From NCBI RefSeq assembly GCF_050306235.1, contig NZ_JBLWFH010000008.1, positions 62,001 to 126,000 of the forward strand: a DNA stretch of 64,000 nt, written 5' to 3'. The notes beneath the pieces are model-generated. The model saw nothing but the letters and a program-made list of their open reading frames with translations. It was not told where the DNA came from and made no database searches. Positions 8,854 to 17,668 of this stretch are shown here, piece by piece. A program made the position numbers and the translations under genes. The DNA is from Glaciecola sp947496235. GTDB taxonomy: Bacteria; Pseudomonadota; Gammaproteobacteria; Enterobacterales; Alteromonadaceae. Each line of letters opens with the position of its first letter. Position 1 is the first letter of the stretch.

Positions 8854-9594
8854 ATGAAGTTTGTTGCGGTAATCTTTTTTTCGCTTTTGACTATCTCTAG
8901 TTCTCTCGCAACAGAAGATTTAGTAATACATACGACCCCAGTAAATCCTAAGCATAAGGATTTACACGAAATCATAATTAAAGCTTATGAAAGCCTAGGC
9001 GTACCTGTGGTTTATACCAGTCTGCCATATACCCGTGGATTGGTAAGCGCAAACTACGGTGTTATCGACGCCGTTGATCTTAGATTTGAATCCCATGTCA
9101 CTAGTTACCCAAATTTAGTTAAAGTTGAATATCCAGTTTATACAGGCGCTACCTATCTAGTTGTTGATAACGAAACCTGTGCCAAATGTACAAAAGAATC
9201 TGTTGGGTCAGTTGCCAGTGTCAGTGGTTATCAATATTCCTCTTTTTTCAAAACAGATGTTTTTGCGCATTTAGCTCGCCAAGAATTTGCTGAACACAAA
9301 ATGTTATTCCGATTCTTTGACCGACAACGTGTTCAAGCCATGGTAGTAGGCGATATTTTCTTACCTGAGAAATATTTAAATAACGAAAGATACAGTTTGT
9401 ACAAGTTAGGCACTCATAAAGTTTTCCATTACTTGCATCAGAAACACCAGGGATTAGCCATACGTTTAGAAAGAAGTTTTAGGCGCTTGGATCACAATGC
9501 TGTCAACTCAAGCAATAATCAGATGGCGGAGCAAAGAGAGAAAAGCTATTCAGGTGCTTCCGTCTCCATTGCTCCCGGCGCTGCTGCAAACTAA
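8854..9594 (+). CDS. Periplasmic solute-binding-like protein (SBP family 3 type)
   Basis: A 246-residue secreted protein. A signal peptide is clear (MKFVAVIFFSLLTISSSLA, cleavage near ATE). The mature part resembles amino-acid-type periplasmic binding domains: an early LVIHTTPVNPKHKDLHEIII strand-helix and YTRGLVSANYGVIDAVDLR, a pattern shared with the many orphan 'transporter substrate-binding domain' proteins of Alteromonadales. No permease or ATPase gene is adjacent, so it may sense rather than import. The ATG at 8854 is chosen over an upstream in-frame TTG at 8842 because GGTGA precedes it and the signal peptide then starts correctly. The extreme C-terminus is low in complexity and rich in Ser and Ala. 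Confidence 0.65.
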   Translation: MKFVAVIFFSLLTISSSLATEDLVIHTTPVNPKHKDLHEIIIKAYESLGVPVVYTSLPYTRGLVSANYGVIDAVDLRFESHVTSYPNLVKVEYPVYTGATYLVVDNETCAKCTKESVGSVASVSGYQYSSFFKTDVFAHLARQEFAEHKMLFRFFDRQRVQAMVVGDIFLPEKYLNNERYSLYKLGTHKVFHYLHQKHQGLAIRLERSFRRLDHNAVNSSNNQMAEQREKSYSGASVSIAPGAAAN

Positions 9595-9605
9595 TTATTG
9601 ATTCA

Positions 9606-10499
9606 CTAATCCGCCCAACGTTTAGTGATGTCAGCATAAGCATCTATGCGGCGGTCTCTAAAATATGGCCAGATGCGTTTAACTGATTCGGTTCTATCCA
9701 TATCCAACTCAACCATTAGATTTTGTTCTTCTTCATCGGATGCCGTTGCTAGGATTTCTCCCTGAGGGCCGGCTATAAAACTGTGTCCCCAAAACTGAAT
9801 GCCAGGATCGCCATCAGTAGGAGAGGGTTCAAAACCCACCCGATTAGCAACCACAACAGGTACAGAGTTGGCTACAGCATGGCCGCGTTGTATGGTTTCC
9901 CAAGCACCTTGTTGGCGACTTTTTTCATCTTCTGTGTCGGTTTTATCCCAACCAATGGCGGTAGGGTAAAACAAAATATCAGCGCCTTTCATTGCCATTA
10001 GTCTAGCAGCTTCTGGATACCATTGATCCCAGCATACCAATACCCCGAGTTTACCAACACTGGTTTGGATTGGCTGAAAGCCTAGATCACCCGGGGTGAA
10101 ATAGAATTTTTCATAAAAACCAGGATCATCAGGAATATGCATTTTTCGATACTGTCCAGCGATCTCTTTGCTGCGATCAAACACCACAGCTGTATTGTGA
10201 TATAAACCCGAGGCACGCTTTTCGAACAATGATGTCACTAACACAATATTGCATTCTTCAGCGAGAGCACCAAAAAACTCAGTCGCTGGGCCAGGAATAG
10301 GCTCAGCCAAATCAAAAGCGTCAACATTTTCGTCTTGGCAAAAGTAAAGGGTAGAATGCAATTCTTGCAAGAGTATACATTGTGCGCCCTGCTCGGCGAG
10401 TTTGCGGACTTGCTCGGCAGAGTTTTGCCAATTTGTTAGCTTATCATTTGAGGCTACTGATTGTTGAACTAGCCCTATTTGAAGTTTACCTTTTTGCAT
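9606..10499 (-). CDS. aguB: N-carbamoylputrescine amidase
   Basis: A nitrilase-superfamily amidase of 297 residues that hydrolyses N-carbamoylputrescine to putrescine, ammonia and CO2, the last step of the agmatine route. The Glu-Lys-Cys triad is visible in LLQELHS (Glu46), YRKMHIPDD (Lys119) and LVCWDQWYPE (Cys156). YFTPGDLGF is typical of AguB. The ATG at 10499 is used; a GTG three codons upstream (10508) is also possible. It lies 22 bp after aguA and is the last gene of the folM-TonB receptor-aguA-aguB operon. Its 3' end faces the preceding plus-strand gene with 11 bp between. Confidence 0.93.
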   Translation of the reverse strand: MQKGKLQIGLVQQSVASNDKLTNWQNSAEQVRKLAEQGAQCILLQELHSTLYFCQDENVDAFDLAEPIPGPATEFFGALAEECNIVLVTSLFEKRASGLYHNTAVVFDRSKEIAGQYRKMHIPDDPGFYEKFYFTPGDLGFQPIQTSVGKLGVLVCWDQWYPEAARLMAMKGADILFYPTAIGWDKTDTEDEKSRQQGAWETIQRGHAVANSVPVVVANRVGFEPSPTDGDPGIQFWGHSFIAGPQGEILATASDEEEQNLMVELDMDRTESVKRIWPYFRDRRIDAYADITKRWAD

Positions 10500-10521
10500 T
10501 TTATTCACTTATTTGGGTTAT

Positions 10522-11583
10522 TTAAATCTGTGCTAAACCGTCTGCTGCAGCATCTAAAACATCTTGGTCTAAGGTGTTTACCGGTATTTGCATAGTTATA
10601 CAGTGCAGGCTTCCAAATTGTTTAACTAAGGTTGAACAGTCCACTGCTATTACTTTGTGATTGGGGTAGGCTTTTTTAATCACCTTAATGGCTTCTTTAT
10701 CTTCTGGTTGTTGATACACAGGAGCCAAAATATGCTGGTTGCAGATCAAGAAATTCGCATAAGACGCTGGCAGTCTTTCATTATCCTCATTGACCACATT
10801 GGGTAGCGGGAGTTCATGAATTTTATAATCAGGAAAGGCGCTTTTGAGTTCGTTTTTAAGCTTTGATAGACCTTCATAGTGGCTATCGTCCGTACGATTA
10901 TAAGCACTTTGCATAACTAACCCGCGCAGAGGTGTGAAACGCACCAAGGTGTCTATGTGGCCATCGGTATCGTCCCCTTCAAGATGACCATTTTCGAAAA
11001 TAATCGTTTCTTGGGCGCCCAAATACTGCGCAAAAATTTGTTTGTAAGCTGCTGCTTGCATATCGCCATTCCGCTTGGGATTGTACAGACAAGATGCAGT
11101 GCTCAATAAATGCTGATTTTCGTCGATCTCAATGGCACCGCCTTCGAGCACTATCGGACATGAAATCAATGGATTTAAACAGTACTTGGCCAAGGTTTCA
11201 TTAACTAAGTTATCTTTGCGAGCATCGAACTTTTCACCCCAGCCGTTAAATAAAAACTCAACAGGCACGTTACCAATTTCGCTCGAACAGGTCACAAATG
11301 CATAATCTCTGGTCCAGGTATCGTTGTATTCCACAACCACTAAGGCTACTTTTGCGCCCATGGGTACAACAGATTTAATAATGCCAAGATCTTGTTCTCT
11401 GCACAGTAACAGCACTATGGCACCAGCTTCATTGATTTGTTTAATCAAATTCACATAAGTGGCTCTAGCATCATCAATCCAAGGCTGCCAATCGGTGTCT
11501 TCATGAGGCCATGCTAGGATTATTGCTTCAACATTTGCCCATTCAGGCATTAGGGTAAGACTTTCAGATAGTTGATATGTCAT
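10522..11583 (-). CDS. aguA: Agmatine deiminase
   Basis: A 353-residue porphyromonas-type peptidyl-arginine deiminase family enzyme that converts agmatine to N-carbamoylputrescine and ammonia. Key features are the N-terminal WPHEDTDW, DNTWTRDYAF-like DTWTRDYA, the catalytic GHLEGDDTDGHID with its Asp and His, and the C-terminal SLHCITMQIP with the nucleophilic cysteine. Six bases separate its ATG from the TonB receptor stop, and aguB follows directly. The AguA-AguB pair makes putrescine from agmatine. Confidence 0.93.
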   Translation of the reverse strand: MTYQLSESLTLMPEWANVEAIILAWPHEDTDWQPWIDDARATYVNLIKQINEAGAIVLLLCREQDLGIIKSVVPMGAKVALVVVEYNDTWTRDYAFVTCSSEIGNVPVEFLFNGWGEKFDARKDNLVNETLAKYCLNPLISCPIVLEGGAIEIDENQHLLSTASCLYNPKRNGDMQAAAYKQIFAQYLGAQETIIFENGHLEGDDTDGHIDTLVRFTPLRGLVMQSAYNRTDDSHYEGLSKLKNELKSAFPDYKIHELPLPNVVNEDNERLPASYANFLICNQHILAPVYQQPEDKEAIKVIKKAYPNHKVIAVDCSTLVKQFGSLHCITMQIPVNTLDQDVLDAAADGLAQI

Positions 11584-11589
11584 ACTTTG

Positions 11590-13593
11590 TCAGTATCTCA
11601 ATTTTACACTTATAAATAAACGACGGGGTTGACCGACAAAATAACGATAATTGCCGAACGCAAAGTCTGCCCTTTCAGCATAATCTTCGTCAAGTAAATT
11701 AAATAGATTCCCTTGAATTGAAATGCTCTCAGAAATGTCGTATCGAGCACTTAGATCAACTAGAGTATGTCCATCATATTCTGCAGTATTTTCAGGATCT
11801 AAAAAGTAGCTATCCATGTATTGTAGCTGCAACTGGGTGCTAAAGTTATCCAACACTTTCCAATCAGCAAGCAGACTAGCGAGTTTTTTCGGACTAGTGT
11901 CAATCAGGTTCCCCTTAATTGATTGGTTGGAAATAGCGATATCATTTTGGTAAGTGTGTCTTTGTACACTAAATTGTGAGCTTATGCTTAAGTTGCTCAG
12001 TGCTTGCCAACGCCAACTAGCCTCAAAACCTCTGTGCTCTGTATTGCCACCTACCACCGTTTGACGATTAGTATCAGAAATGATGACGTTTTCTTTTTCC
12101 ATATCGTACAAAGAAAGTTCTATGGAATGCTGAGTGCCGCTATACCGAAATCCAACTTCTAGGGCATCCATGCTGACTTCTTCGATATCTGTTAGGGTTT
12201 GATTATTCTGCAAGCGAAACAATTCTGTGGCTTGTGGCGCCCTAAATCCTTGGGAAAACTTAGCATAAACTCGTGAATTTGAATGAATAGTATAAGCGAT
12301 TAGCGCTTCGGGTGAGAACTGCGAAAAGCTAACCTCTTGGTCTTGTGGTCTCGAAAAACGACACAGTGCTACCTGAGGATCACAAGCACTTCCGTCGGTT
12401 AGCTTATTATCATAATCATATTTCATGCTTTCAGCACGGGCACCTAGTGATAATTCGATATCACCTAATTGCCAATTGGCCTGCAAATAGCCCCCAATCT
12501 GTTGCGCTAACACGTCATAATCATAATGCGCTCCTTGAGGAATGCTGGGAGAAAACGGCTGCGCTTGGGTTTCTTGTAATTCAGCTTGGGTAATATCCAA
12601 GTCTATGCCTGAAATCCACTGAGCAGAGAATGCAGTAAATATTTTTTGTAGCTGTAATCCTAAACTTTTATGAGCATTTTCTTCCAATGCTTGCCAAGGT
12701 AAATAGTGCTGCAAAAAGGTCATTTGGTTCCAGCGTAAATAAGGGGTAATGCTTAGCGAATCTTGTTCAAACTTACTGTAAGCCAGAACTGATTCAGCGT
12801 TGCGAAATGCCTCTGGATTGGGATTAAGGCGTCTCGCTTGTTCATCCTGATAAATTTTATAACCTTGCACGAATCCTGCTGTCTCTTGATTTAAGTGACT
12901 TGCGGATAACAGGCTTGTGTTTTGCCAATTTCCTATCCGTTGCTGAGAAACAAAGGTCAATTTTTGCTGGCTGTAACCACTGTCTTGTTGATAGCCGCCA
13001 TGATCGGCAATATTAAACAGCAGGCGTTGAGTGCTGTCAGACAATTGCCAACTCGAATCCGATTTCAATCTGTAGGTATCGTAGGCACCTGCACTGAATG
13101 CTAGGCTATCATTTGAACTTTCAGCTGCTGGCGAAATAATATTTATGACTCCATGCAAGGCATTGGAACCATAGAGCGTACTGGCCGGCCCTCGCAATAT
13201 TTCGATGCGCTGTGCTTGTTCACTGTTAACATCAAACAATTGGTTGGCATTACAAAATCCAGGTGCTCTAAGGTTAATACCATCTAGCGCCATAAAAAAC
13301 GCGCCGCAACTACCTGCACCAGTTAATACCGGAGAGCGAATGGCTGTTAGATGTTCTTGTCCATTGCCTCTGCTAATCCAAGTGCCCGGTGAAAAAGCGG
13401 CGACTTGGGAAATATGTTGGGCATTTATTTGCTCAATGAGTGATTTATCTAAAATGCTTAAGCTCGCATTTACCGATGACGTTGTTTGTTGATTTCGGTT
13501 TGCGGTCACCGAGATTCTTTCAACATCATCTTCGGCTGCGCTGTAAAAAGCGCTGGTCAAAAATAGCCAAAAAAATAGATTTTTATAAGGCAT
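11590..13593 (-). CDS. TonB-dependent outer-membrane receptor
   Basis: A 667-residue TonB-dependent receptor. After a signal peptide (MPYKNLFFWLFLTSAFYSAA) comes a TonB-box-like VERISVTANR. The plug domain contains RGNGQEHLTAIRSP, ILRGPASTLYGSNALHGVINI and a cysteine pair (GAGSCGAFF and APGFCN). The beta-barrel ends in FISVKLRY with a C-terminal aromatic residue. The start at 13593 is set by the signal peptide and by a one-base overlap with the folM stop (TAATG); a longer reading would run inside folM. Its place between folM and aguA is unusual and suggests import of a nitrogenous or chelating ligand, but the substrate is unknown. Confidence 0.9.
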   Translation of the reverse strand: MPYKNLFFWLFLTSAFYSAAEDDVERISVTANRNQQTTSSVNASLSILDKSLIEQINAQHISQVAAFSPGTWISRGNGQEHLTAIRSPVLTGAGSCGAFFMALDGINLRAPGFCNANQLFDVNSEQAQRIEILRGPASTLYGSNALHGVINIISPAAESSNDSLAFSAGAYDTYRLKSDSSWQLSDSTQRLLFNIADHGGYQQDSGYSQQKLTFVSQQRIGNWQNTSLLSASHLNQETAGFVQGYKIYQDEQARRLNPNPEAFRNAESVLAYSKFEQDSLSITPYLRWNQMTFLQHYLPWQALEENAHKSLGLQLQKIFTAFSAQWISGIDLDITQAELQETQAQPFSPSIPQGAHYDYDVLAQQIGGYLQANWQLGDIELSLGARAESMKYDYDNKLTDGSACDPQVALCRFSRPQDQEVSFSQFSPEALIAYTIHSNSRVYAKFSQGFRAPQATELFRLQNNQTLTDIEEVSMDALEVGFRYSGTQHSIELSLYDMEKENVIISDTNRQTVVGGNTEHRGFEASWRWQALSNLSISSQFSVQRHTYQNDIAISNQSIKGNLIDTSPKKLASLLADWKVLDNFSTQLQLQYMDSYFLDPENTAEYDGHTLVDLSARYDISESISIQGNLFNLLDEDYAERADFAFGNYRYFVGQPRRLFISVKLRY

Positions 13594-14300
13594 TACTTCA
13601 AATGTCTCCCGCCATTTAAATGCAAACATTGTCCGGTTAAATAGTCGCTGCTTAGTATGTAGTTCATTGCTTTTACCGCTTCTTGTGGACCTGGACAATT
13701 TTCTAACAAGGATTTTTTCAGCGCTTTTTGCTTATAGATTTCATCGTCTCCTTGATTAAACATCAAAAGCGCCGGCGCAATACTGTTGACCTTTACCTTT
13801 GGTGCCAACAATGCGCTAAACGATAAGGTCAGATTATGTAATGCGGCCTTACTTGCTGAGTAAGCTATATGCTTGCTGCTACCTTTTTCCTGAACATAAT
13901 CAGTCATGTGAATAATGTCAGCAAAACCGTCTGGATTGACCAACATATCAGCACATGCAAGATTAATTTGGTAGGGAGCATTGGCGTGCACTTGCATCAT
14001 CTTTTTGAACAAATCATCAGGATTAGTATCTTCTGATTCTTTATCCCAATCTGACGCATTATGGATAATGGCTCTTAAGGTATCTGTGGTCGATTTTAAT
14101 TGCTCGATAAAGCTTGTAATGCCTTCTGATTCAGCAAAATCCGCCTGAATAACCTGAGCCCCTTGCTGAATTAATCGATCAATTGAAGGTTTTTTGCGCC
14201 GATATGTTATAATCACGGGCTTTTGTTGTGCCAGTAGGTCTTCAGCCATTGCCAAACCTAGGCGCTGACTACCTCCGGTAATTAAGATGGGTGCATTCAT
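13593..14300 (-). CDS. folM: Dihydromonapterin reductase (short-chain dehydrogenase)
   Basis: A 235-residue short-chain dehydrogenase very like E. coli FolM. Visible matches are PILITGGSQRLGLA, the Arg-rich YRRKKPSIDRLI loop typical of pteridine-binding NADPH reductases, IHNASDWDKE, IIHMTDYVQEKGS, the catalytic KHIAYSASKAAL and the C-terminal LHLNGGRHLK. It reduces dihydromonapterin to tetrahydromonapterin and, weakly, dihydrofolate. The ATG at 14300 is preferred to one at 14345 because E. coli FolM has only a short lead before the GGxxxxG motif. It is divergent from folE, another pterin gene, across a 200-bp region. Confidence 0.92.
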   Translation of the reverse strand: MNAPILITGGSQRLGLAMAEDLLAQQKPVIITYRRKKPSIDRLIQQGAQVIQADFAESEGITSFIEQLKSTTDTLRAIIHNASDWDKESEDTNPDDLFKKMMQVHANAPYQINLACADMLVNPDGFADIIHMTDYVQEKGSSKHIAYSASKAALHNLTLSFSALLAPKVKVNSIAPALLMFNQGDDEIYKQKALKKSLLENCPGPQEAVKAMNYILSSDYLTGQCLHLNGGRHLK

Positions 14301-14499
14301 AGGGCACGAGTTTTCCTGTAGATTTGCCAATGGAAAAGAGGTCATTACGCTTTAAGTTAACGTAAGGATCTGCTGATAGGCCGCAGATCATAAAGGGTAT
14401 TTTAGCGAATGCAACTGATCTTGAATGTGAAAAAAATGTAATCCTAAAAACGACACAACAGCGTATACTAGTGAACTGTTTTTGAGAGATGGATAAAAT

Positions 14500-15186
14500 A
14501 TGTTAGCAAATAAAACCATATTAATGCGTGAAGCGGCAGGAGATGTTTTTACTCCTCAAGCGAAAAAAGTACAGGCAGCACTTATCAGTGCAGGTCTTGA
14601 AACGCCTATGGTTGACAATCATTTGTCTAATGAAGAAAAACGCGAAAAAATTCAAGCGTCTATGCTCGATATTATGCAAACCTTAGGATTGGATTTAAAC
14701 GACGACAGTTTAAAAGATACGCCCATGCGTATTGCTAAAATGTACGTAGATGAAATCTTTGGTGGTTTGGATTACGCAAATTTTCCCAAAATTACTCAGA
14801 TTGAAAATAAGATGCAAATCGATGAGCCAGTGCAAGTAAGCGATATTAGTCTTACCAGTACTTGTGAGCATCACTTTGTCACTATCGATGGCGTTGCTAG
14901 TGTGGCTTATATTCCAAAAGATACTGTGATTGGATTGAGTAAAATAAATCGGTTAGTCGCATTTTTCGCCCAACGGCCGCAAGTGCAAGAGCGTCTAACT
15001 CAACAGGTAATGGTCGCCTTACAAGCGCTAACAGGCACTCAAGACGTTGCAGTTAGCATCAACGCAACTCACTACTGTGTAAAAGCCAGAGGAATTCGTG
15101 ATACCAATTCCTATACCAAAACCTCTTCATTAGGCGGGGCTTTTAAAACAGATAAAGAGTTGCGTCGTCAATTTTTCTCTAATTAG
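14500..15186 (+). CDS. folE: GTP cyclohydrolase I
   Basis: A 228-residue FolE that converts GTP to 7,8-dihydroneopterin triphosphate at the entry of folate and monapterin synthesis. Zinc and active-site motifs are intact: STCEHHFVTIDG with Cys and His ligands, then INATHYCVKARG. The core ETPMRIAKMYVDEIFGGLDYANFPKIT-like stretch is close to the E. coli protein. The N-terminus is a little longer than in E. coli; an alternative ATG is eight codons in. A -10-like TATACT is at 14464-14469. Its stop overlaps the convergent M24 peptidase by four bases. Confidence 0.96.
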   Translation: MLANKTILMREAAGDVFTPQAKKVQAALISAGLETPMVDNHLSNEEKREKIQASMLDIMQTLGLDLNDDSLKDTPMRIAKMYVDEIFGGLDYANFPKITQIENKMQIDEPVQVSDISLTSTCEHHFVTIDGVASVAYIPKDTVIGLSKINRLVAFFAQRPQVQERLTQQVMVALQALTGTQDVAVSINATHYCVKARGIRDTNSYTKTSSLGGAFKTDKELRRQFFSN

Positions 15187-16523
15187 TTATATTCAGGCAG
15201 ACCGATAATATGAAATTCGGTCTGTCTACCATCAAAATACGTCACCTGTTTACCGTCAAATATAGCGTTTTCTTCTAACATTATACGAATGTCTTTTCCC
15301 CATTCTGGAATATGGGTTGTGGCGTTGAGTTCAATTGAGTAGGCAGTGTTTTGATGCAATGGATAGTCGCCATTATGGGGCACACCGTCCTGAGCATCCC
15401 ACATACCTAAGGTAGTCCCAGCTGCATGGCCGTGATAGCCAATAGGATGGGTGTATATTGACGGGGTAATACCTTCATTGATTGCCTGTTCACGAGATTC
15501 TTTTAAAATCTGATTGCCGGTTTTGCCTACTGCAAATCTTTGGGTAAATATATCTTGCAGTCGGTTCGCATTTGCAAGGGCCGCTTTGAGATATGCAGGT
15601 GCATCACTTTCTCCTTCTCTTAATACATAAGCGTGTTGTTGCTGATCAGTTTGTAAGCGTAAGTAAGTAATACCAAAATCCAAATGCAATAAGTCCCCCG
15701 GCAAAATTACTTCAGGATTATTATTGGTAAAGGTACTTAAGTGGTCAAATTTATCCGCGTTTGCCCGTTGTATGGACACAGTGGGATGAAACCAATTGGT
15801 AAGTTTTAATTCTCTGCTGCGTTCACGCAACCACCACACCAAATCTTGAGTGGTAGTTTTTCCTGGTTGAATAACCTCGTTTGAATAAAGTTCACGAATG
15901 ATTTGATGGCCCATTTCTACGATACTAGGATAAACCGCTAACTCCATTTCACTGCGGGTTTCAAGCCAAGCTATGGCTAAGTTTTCAGCGCTTACTACTC
16001 GCTTAGCCATTGATTCTGGTAGGGCTCGCATCAGCATTTGATGCTCAGTGGTATTAATGCCGTCTGCCAATGCGAAATGTTCCGAAATATTAATGCCAAT
16101 TTTTTGAGGTTTTTTCTTAGCAATTAAGTCCACCAACCCTTGCCATTGGTCTGGTTGAGCATCCTTGTCCCAAGCTTTAGCAAACAAGTCGGTAACAGGA
16201 TAACGAGCAACAGCAAAACGCTCTACTTGATCAGTTCCTTCTGGCTTGAACAACACCAAGATAGTGCGCCTGCGTGCTGACAACCAAGTGGCGGGTAACA
16301 TGGTTTTTAAAACGGGGTCCTCGTTGTACTCCCGAGAAATTAAAATCCACATATCAATGCCGGTGGCATCCATCAAGGCTGGCAATGTATTGTCCAATTT
16401 GTCTTTGAGCATTTGATCTATCTTGCTCGCACGCTCCTGCATTGGAAGAATGGGATATTCATATTGACCGTAGCTGGAAAGGGTAAAAAAGAGAAGGGAA
16501 AGTAAAAAGCCGTATTTAATCAT
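15183..16523 (-). CDS. Secreted M24-family metallopeptidase (Xaa-Pro aminopeptidase-like)
   Basis: A 446-residue protein with a signal peptide (MIKYGFLLSLLFFTLSSYGQ) and a 'pita-bread' M24 domain in the C-terminal half. Metal ligands can be placed: LDFGITYLRLQTD gives the two aspartates spaced by 11, HPIGYHGHA gives the histidine, IELNATTHIPEW the first glutamate and MLEENAIF the second. The N-terminal half is the creatinase-like domain. It is likely a periplasmic aminopeptidase. AAGGGCA lies a few bases before the ATG. It is monocistronic and convergent with folE. Confidence 0.85.
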   Translation of the reverse strand: MIKYGFLLSLLFFTLSSYGQYEYPILPMQERASKIDQMLKDKLDNTLPALMDATGIDMWILISREYNEDPVLKTMLPATWLSARRRTILVLFKPEGTDQVERFAVARYPVTDLFAKAWDKDAQPDQWQGLVDLIAKKKPQKIGINISEHFALADGINTTEHQMLMRALPESMAKRVVSAENLAIAWLETRSEMELAVYPSIVEMGHQIIRELYSNEVIQPGKTTTQDLVWWLRERSRELKLTNWFHPTVSIQRANADKFDHLSTFTNNNPEVILPGDLLHLDFGITYLRLQTDQQQHAYVLREGESDAPAYLKAALANANRLQDIFTQRFAVGKTGNQILKESREQAINEGITPSIYTHPIGYHGHAAGTTLGMWDAQDGVPHNGDYPLHQNTAYSIELNATTHIPEWGKDIRIMLEENAIFDGKQVTYFDGRQTEFHIIGLPEYN

Positions 16524-16681
16524 TGAATGCCCTTTTATTGTTATCTAGTTGGCGATGCACAATGCTGATGTTTATCTAAAATTTGTCATTGTTATACTCG
16601 AAGATAAGGCATTGTGGCCAAAGTCACAACTTCTAGTGACGACTTTGTATTACAAGTTACTAACTTCTTGTGGCTCGCAGG

Positions 16682-17167
16682 TCAGTATCTGGAGTTATTA
16701 CTCAGCTCTTCGTTTCTCTCTTTAATTTTGATGTATAATCGAACGAAACCAACTATCACAGATGCACCCACTAATTTTATTAATACACTAAAATTTGTAG
16801 TCTGATCTTCAAGACTTTTCTTAATAATTTCACTTTCCAGAATTTCAAAATTTTCTTGTTCTAGAGCGATTAAAAGTCGACCTCTTACTGTAAGATTTGC
16901 GCTCATGTTTAACTTTGCTAACTGTGCGCTGAGACAATTGTAGTGCCTAGTGGCTATGTCATAAGTTTCACCATCAGCCAATGTAACTTTATGCAAAAAA
17001 GTGTTTGGCTGTGTGTCTATTTGCTCACAGGTAAAATTAACGAGAATTCCACTAATCTCTTCATAGTCAATAAAGTTATTCCTCACCGAAATGTAGAGTA
17101 AATAAAAAAACAATATCATCGTGAAAGTTAACTCTACTAATAGCTTTTTAAATTTAAATTTCTTCAA
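16682..17167 (-). CDS. Unknown two-helix membrane protein downstream of an RHS remnant
   Basis: A 161-residue protein I do not recognise. Residues about 10-28 (VELTFTMILFFYLLYISV) and 127-147 (VLIKLVGASVIVGFVRLYI) are predicted membrane helices. The roughly 95 residues between, with two cysteines, would lie in the periplasm. The C-terminus is basic and acidic mixed (KIKERNEELSNNSRY). It is AT-rich and lies 59 bp downstream of the RHS C-terminal remnant in the same direction. That is where RHS toxins carry immunity genes, so an orphan immunity role is possible but unproven. Confidence 0.6.
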   Translation of the reverse strand: MKKFKFKKLLVELTFTMILFFYLLYISVRNNFIDYEEISGILVNFTCEQIDTQPNTFLHKVTLADGETYDIATRHYNCLSAQLAKLNMSANLTVRGRLLIALEQENFEILESEIIKKSLEDQTTNFSVLIKLVGASVIVGFVRLYIKIKERNEELSNNSRY

Positions 17168-17226
17168 TTTCTAATCTAGTTTCTATTAAAAAGATTCACG
17201 TTTAGTATGAGGCGGTGCAATGTTAA

Positions 17227-17448
17227 TTAGTACTTTAGCTGATACATGAATTTTTTCCTTACTTTACCTTGTCGCAAATTCCACGGTGCCTGATTAAACG
17301 GTTCAGCCTGCATAAAACGCCCCAAAGTTGGATCGTAAATCCGACCCTTCATATGGGCGATGCGAAAATATGACCCAGAGTGTTCATTTATTCCTTGTAA
17401 AATCAATCCATTGCTATGCAACCCTAAATCCCATTTTTCGCGCTTATT
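17227..17448 (-). pseudogene. RHS/YD-repeat protein C-terminal remnant
   Basis: An open stretch of about 73 codons without a proper start. It contains the hallmark of the RHS-associated core, MKGRIYDPTLGRFMQAEP. After this the reading continues for a short 22-residue tip (ending RKKFMYQLKY) and stops. Upstream in frame a TGA at 17449-17451 closes it, and no RHS repeats remain. It is read as the scar of a former RHS or polymorphic-toxin gene. Confidence 0.75.
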
Positions 17449-17618
17449 TCATTGTTTTTTATTACTTTATGGATCGTAACAGTTCAATTGTTAGTTTTGA
17501 GTTTTCAAACATTATTCATAGCTCAACAAGTAAAAGTACATGTTTAGCCCCCGAAAGGGAAATTAAATGGTTTATATTTCCCATCAAAAATCTACTATTA
17601 GTATAACTATTTAGTTGT

Positions 17619-17649
17619 TTTTAAACCTTCTGGTTGCCAAGGTTTAAAA
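17619..17649. promoter_or_regulatory. 11-bp inverted repeat, probable operator of the abiE operon
   Basis: TTTTAAACCTT and AAGGTTTAAAA form a perfect 11-bp inverted repeat around a 9-base spacer and end 19 bp before the abiEi ATG. AbiEi antitoxins are known to repress their own operon by binding inverted repeats upstream of it. This dyad is therefore the obvious candidate site here. It lacks a U-tract, which argues against a terminator. Confidence 0.6.
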
Positions 17650-17668
17650 TTTAAGTTACTTTTACACT

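Noticed and set aside
17328..17606. A 92-codon plus-strand open frame overlapping the RHS remnant
   Set aside because: It has no ribosome site or family features and runs antisense to a recognisable RHS motif.
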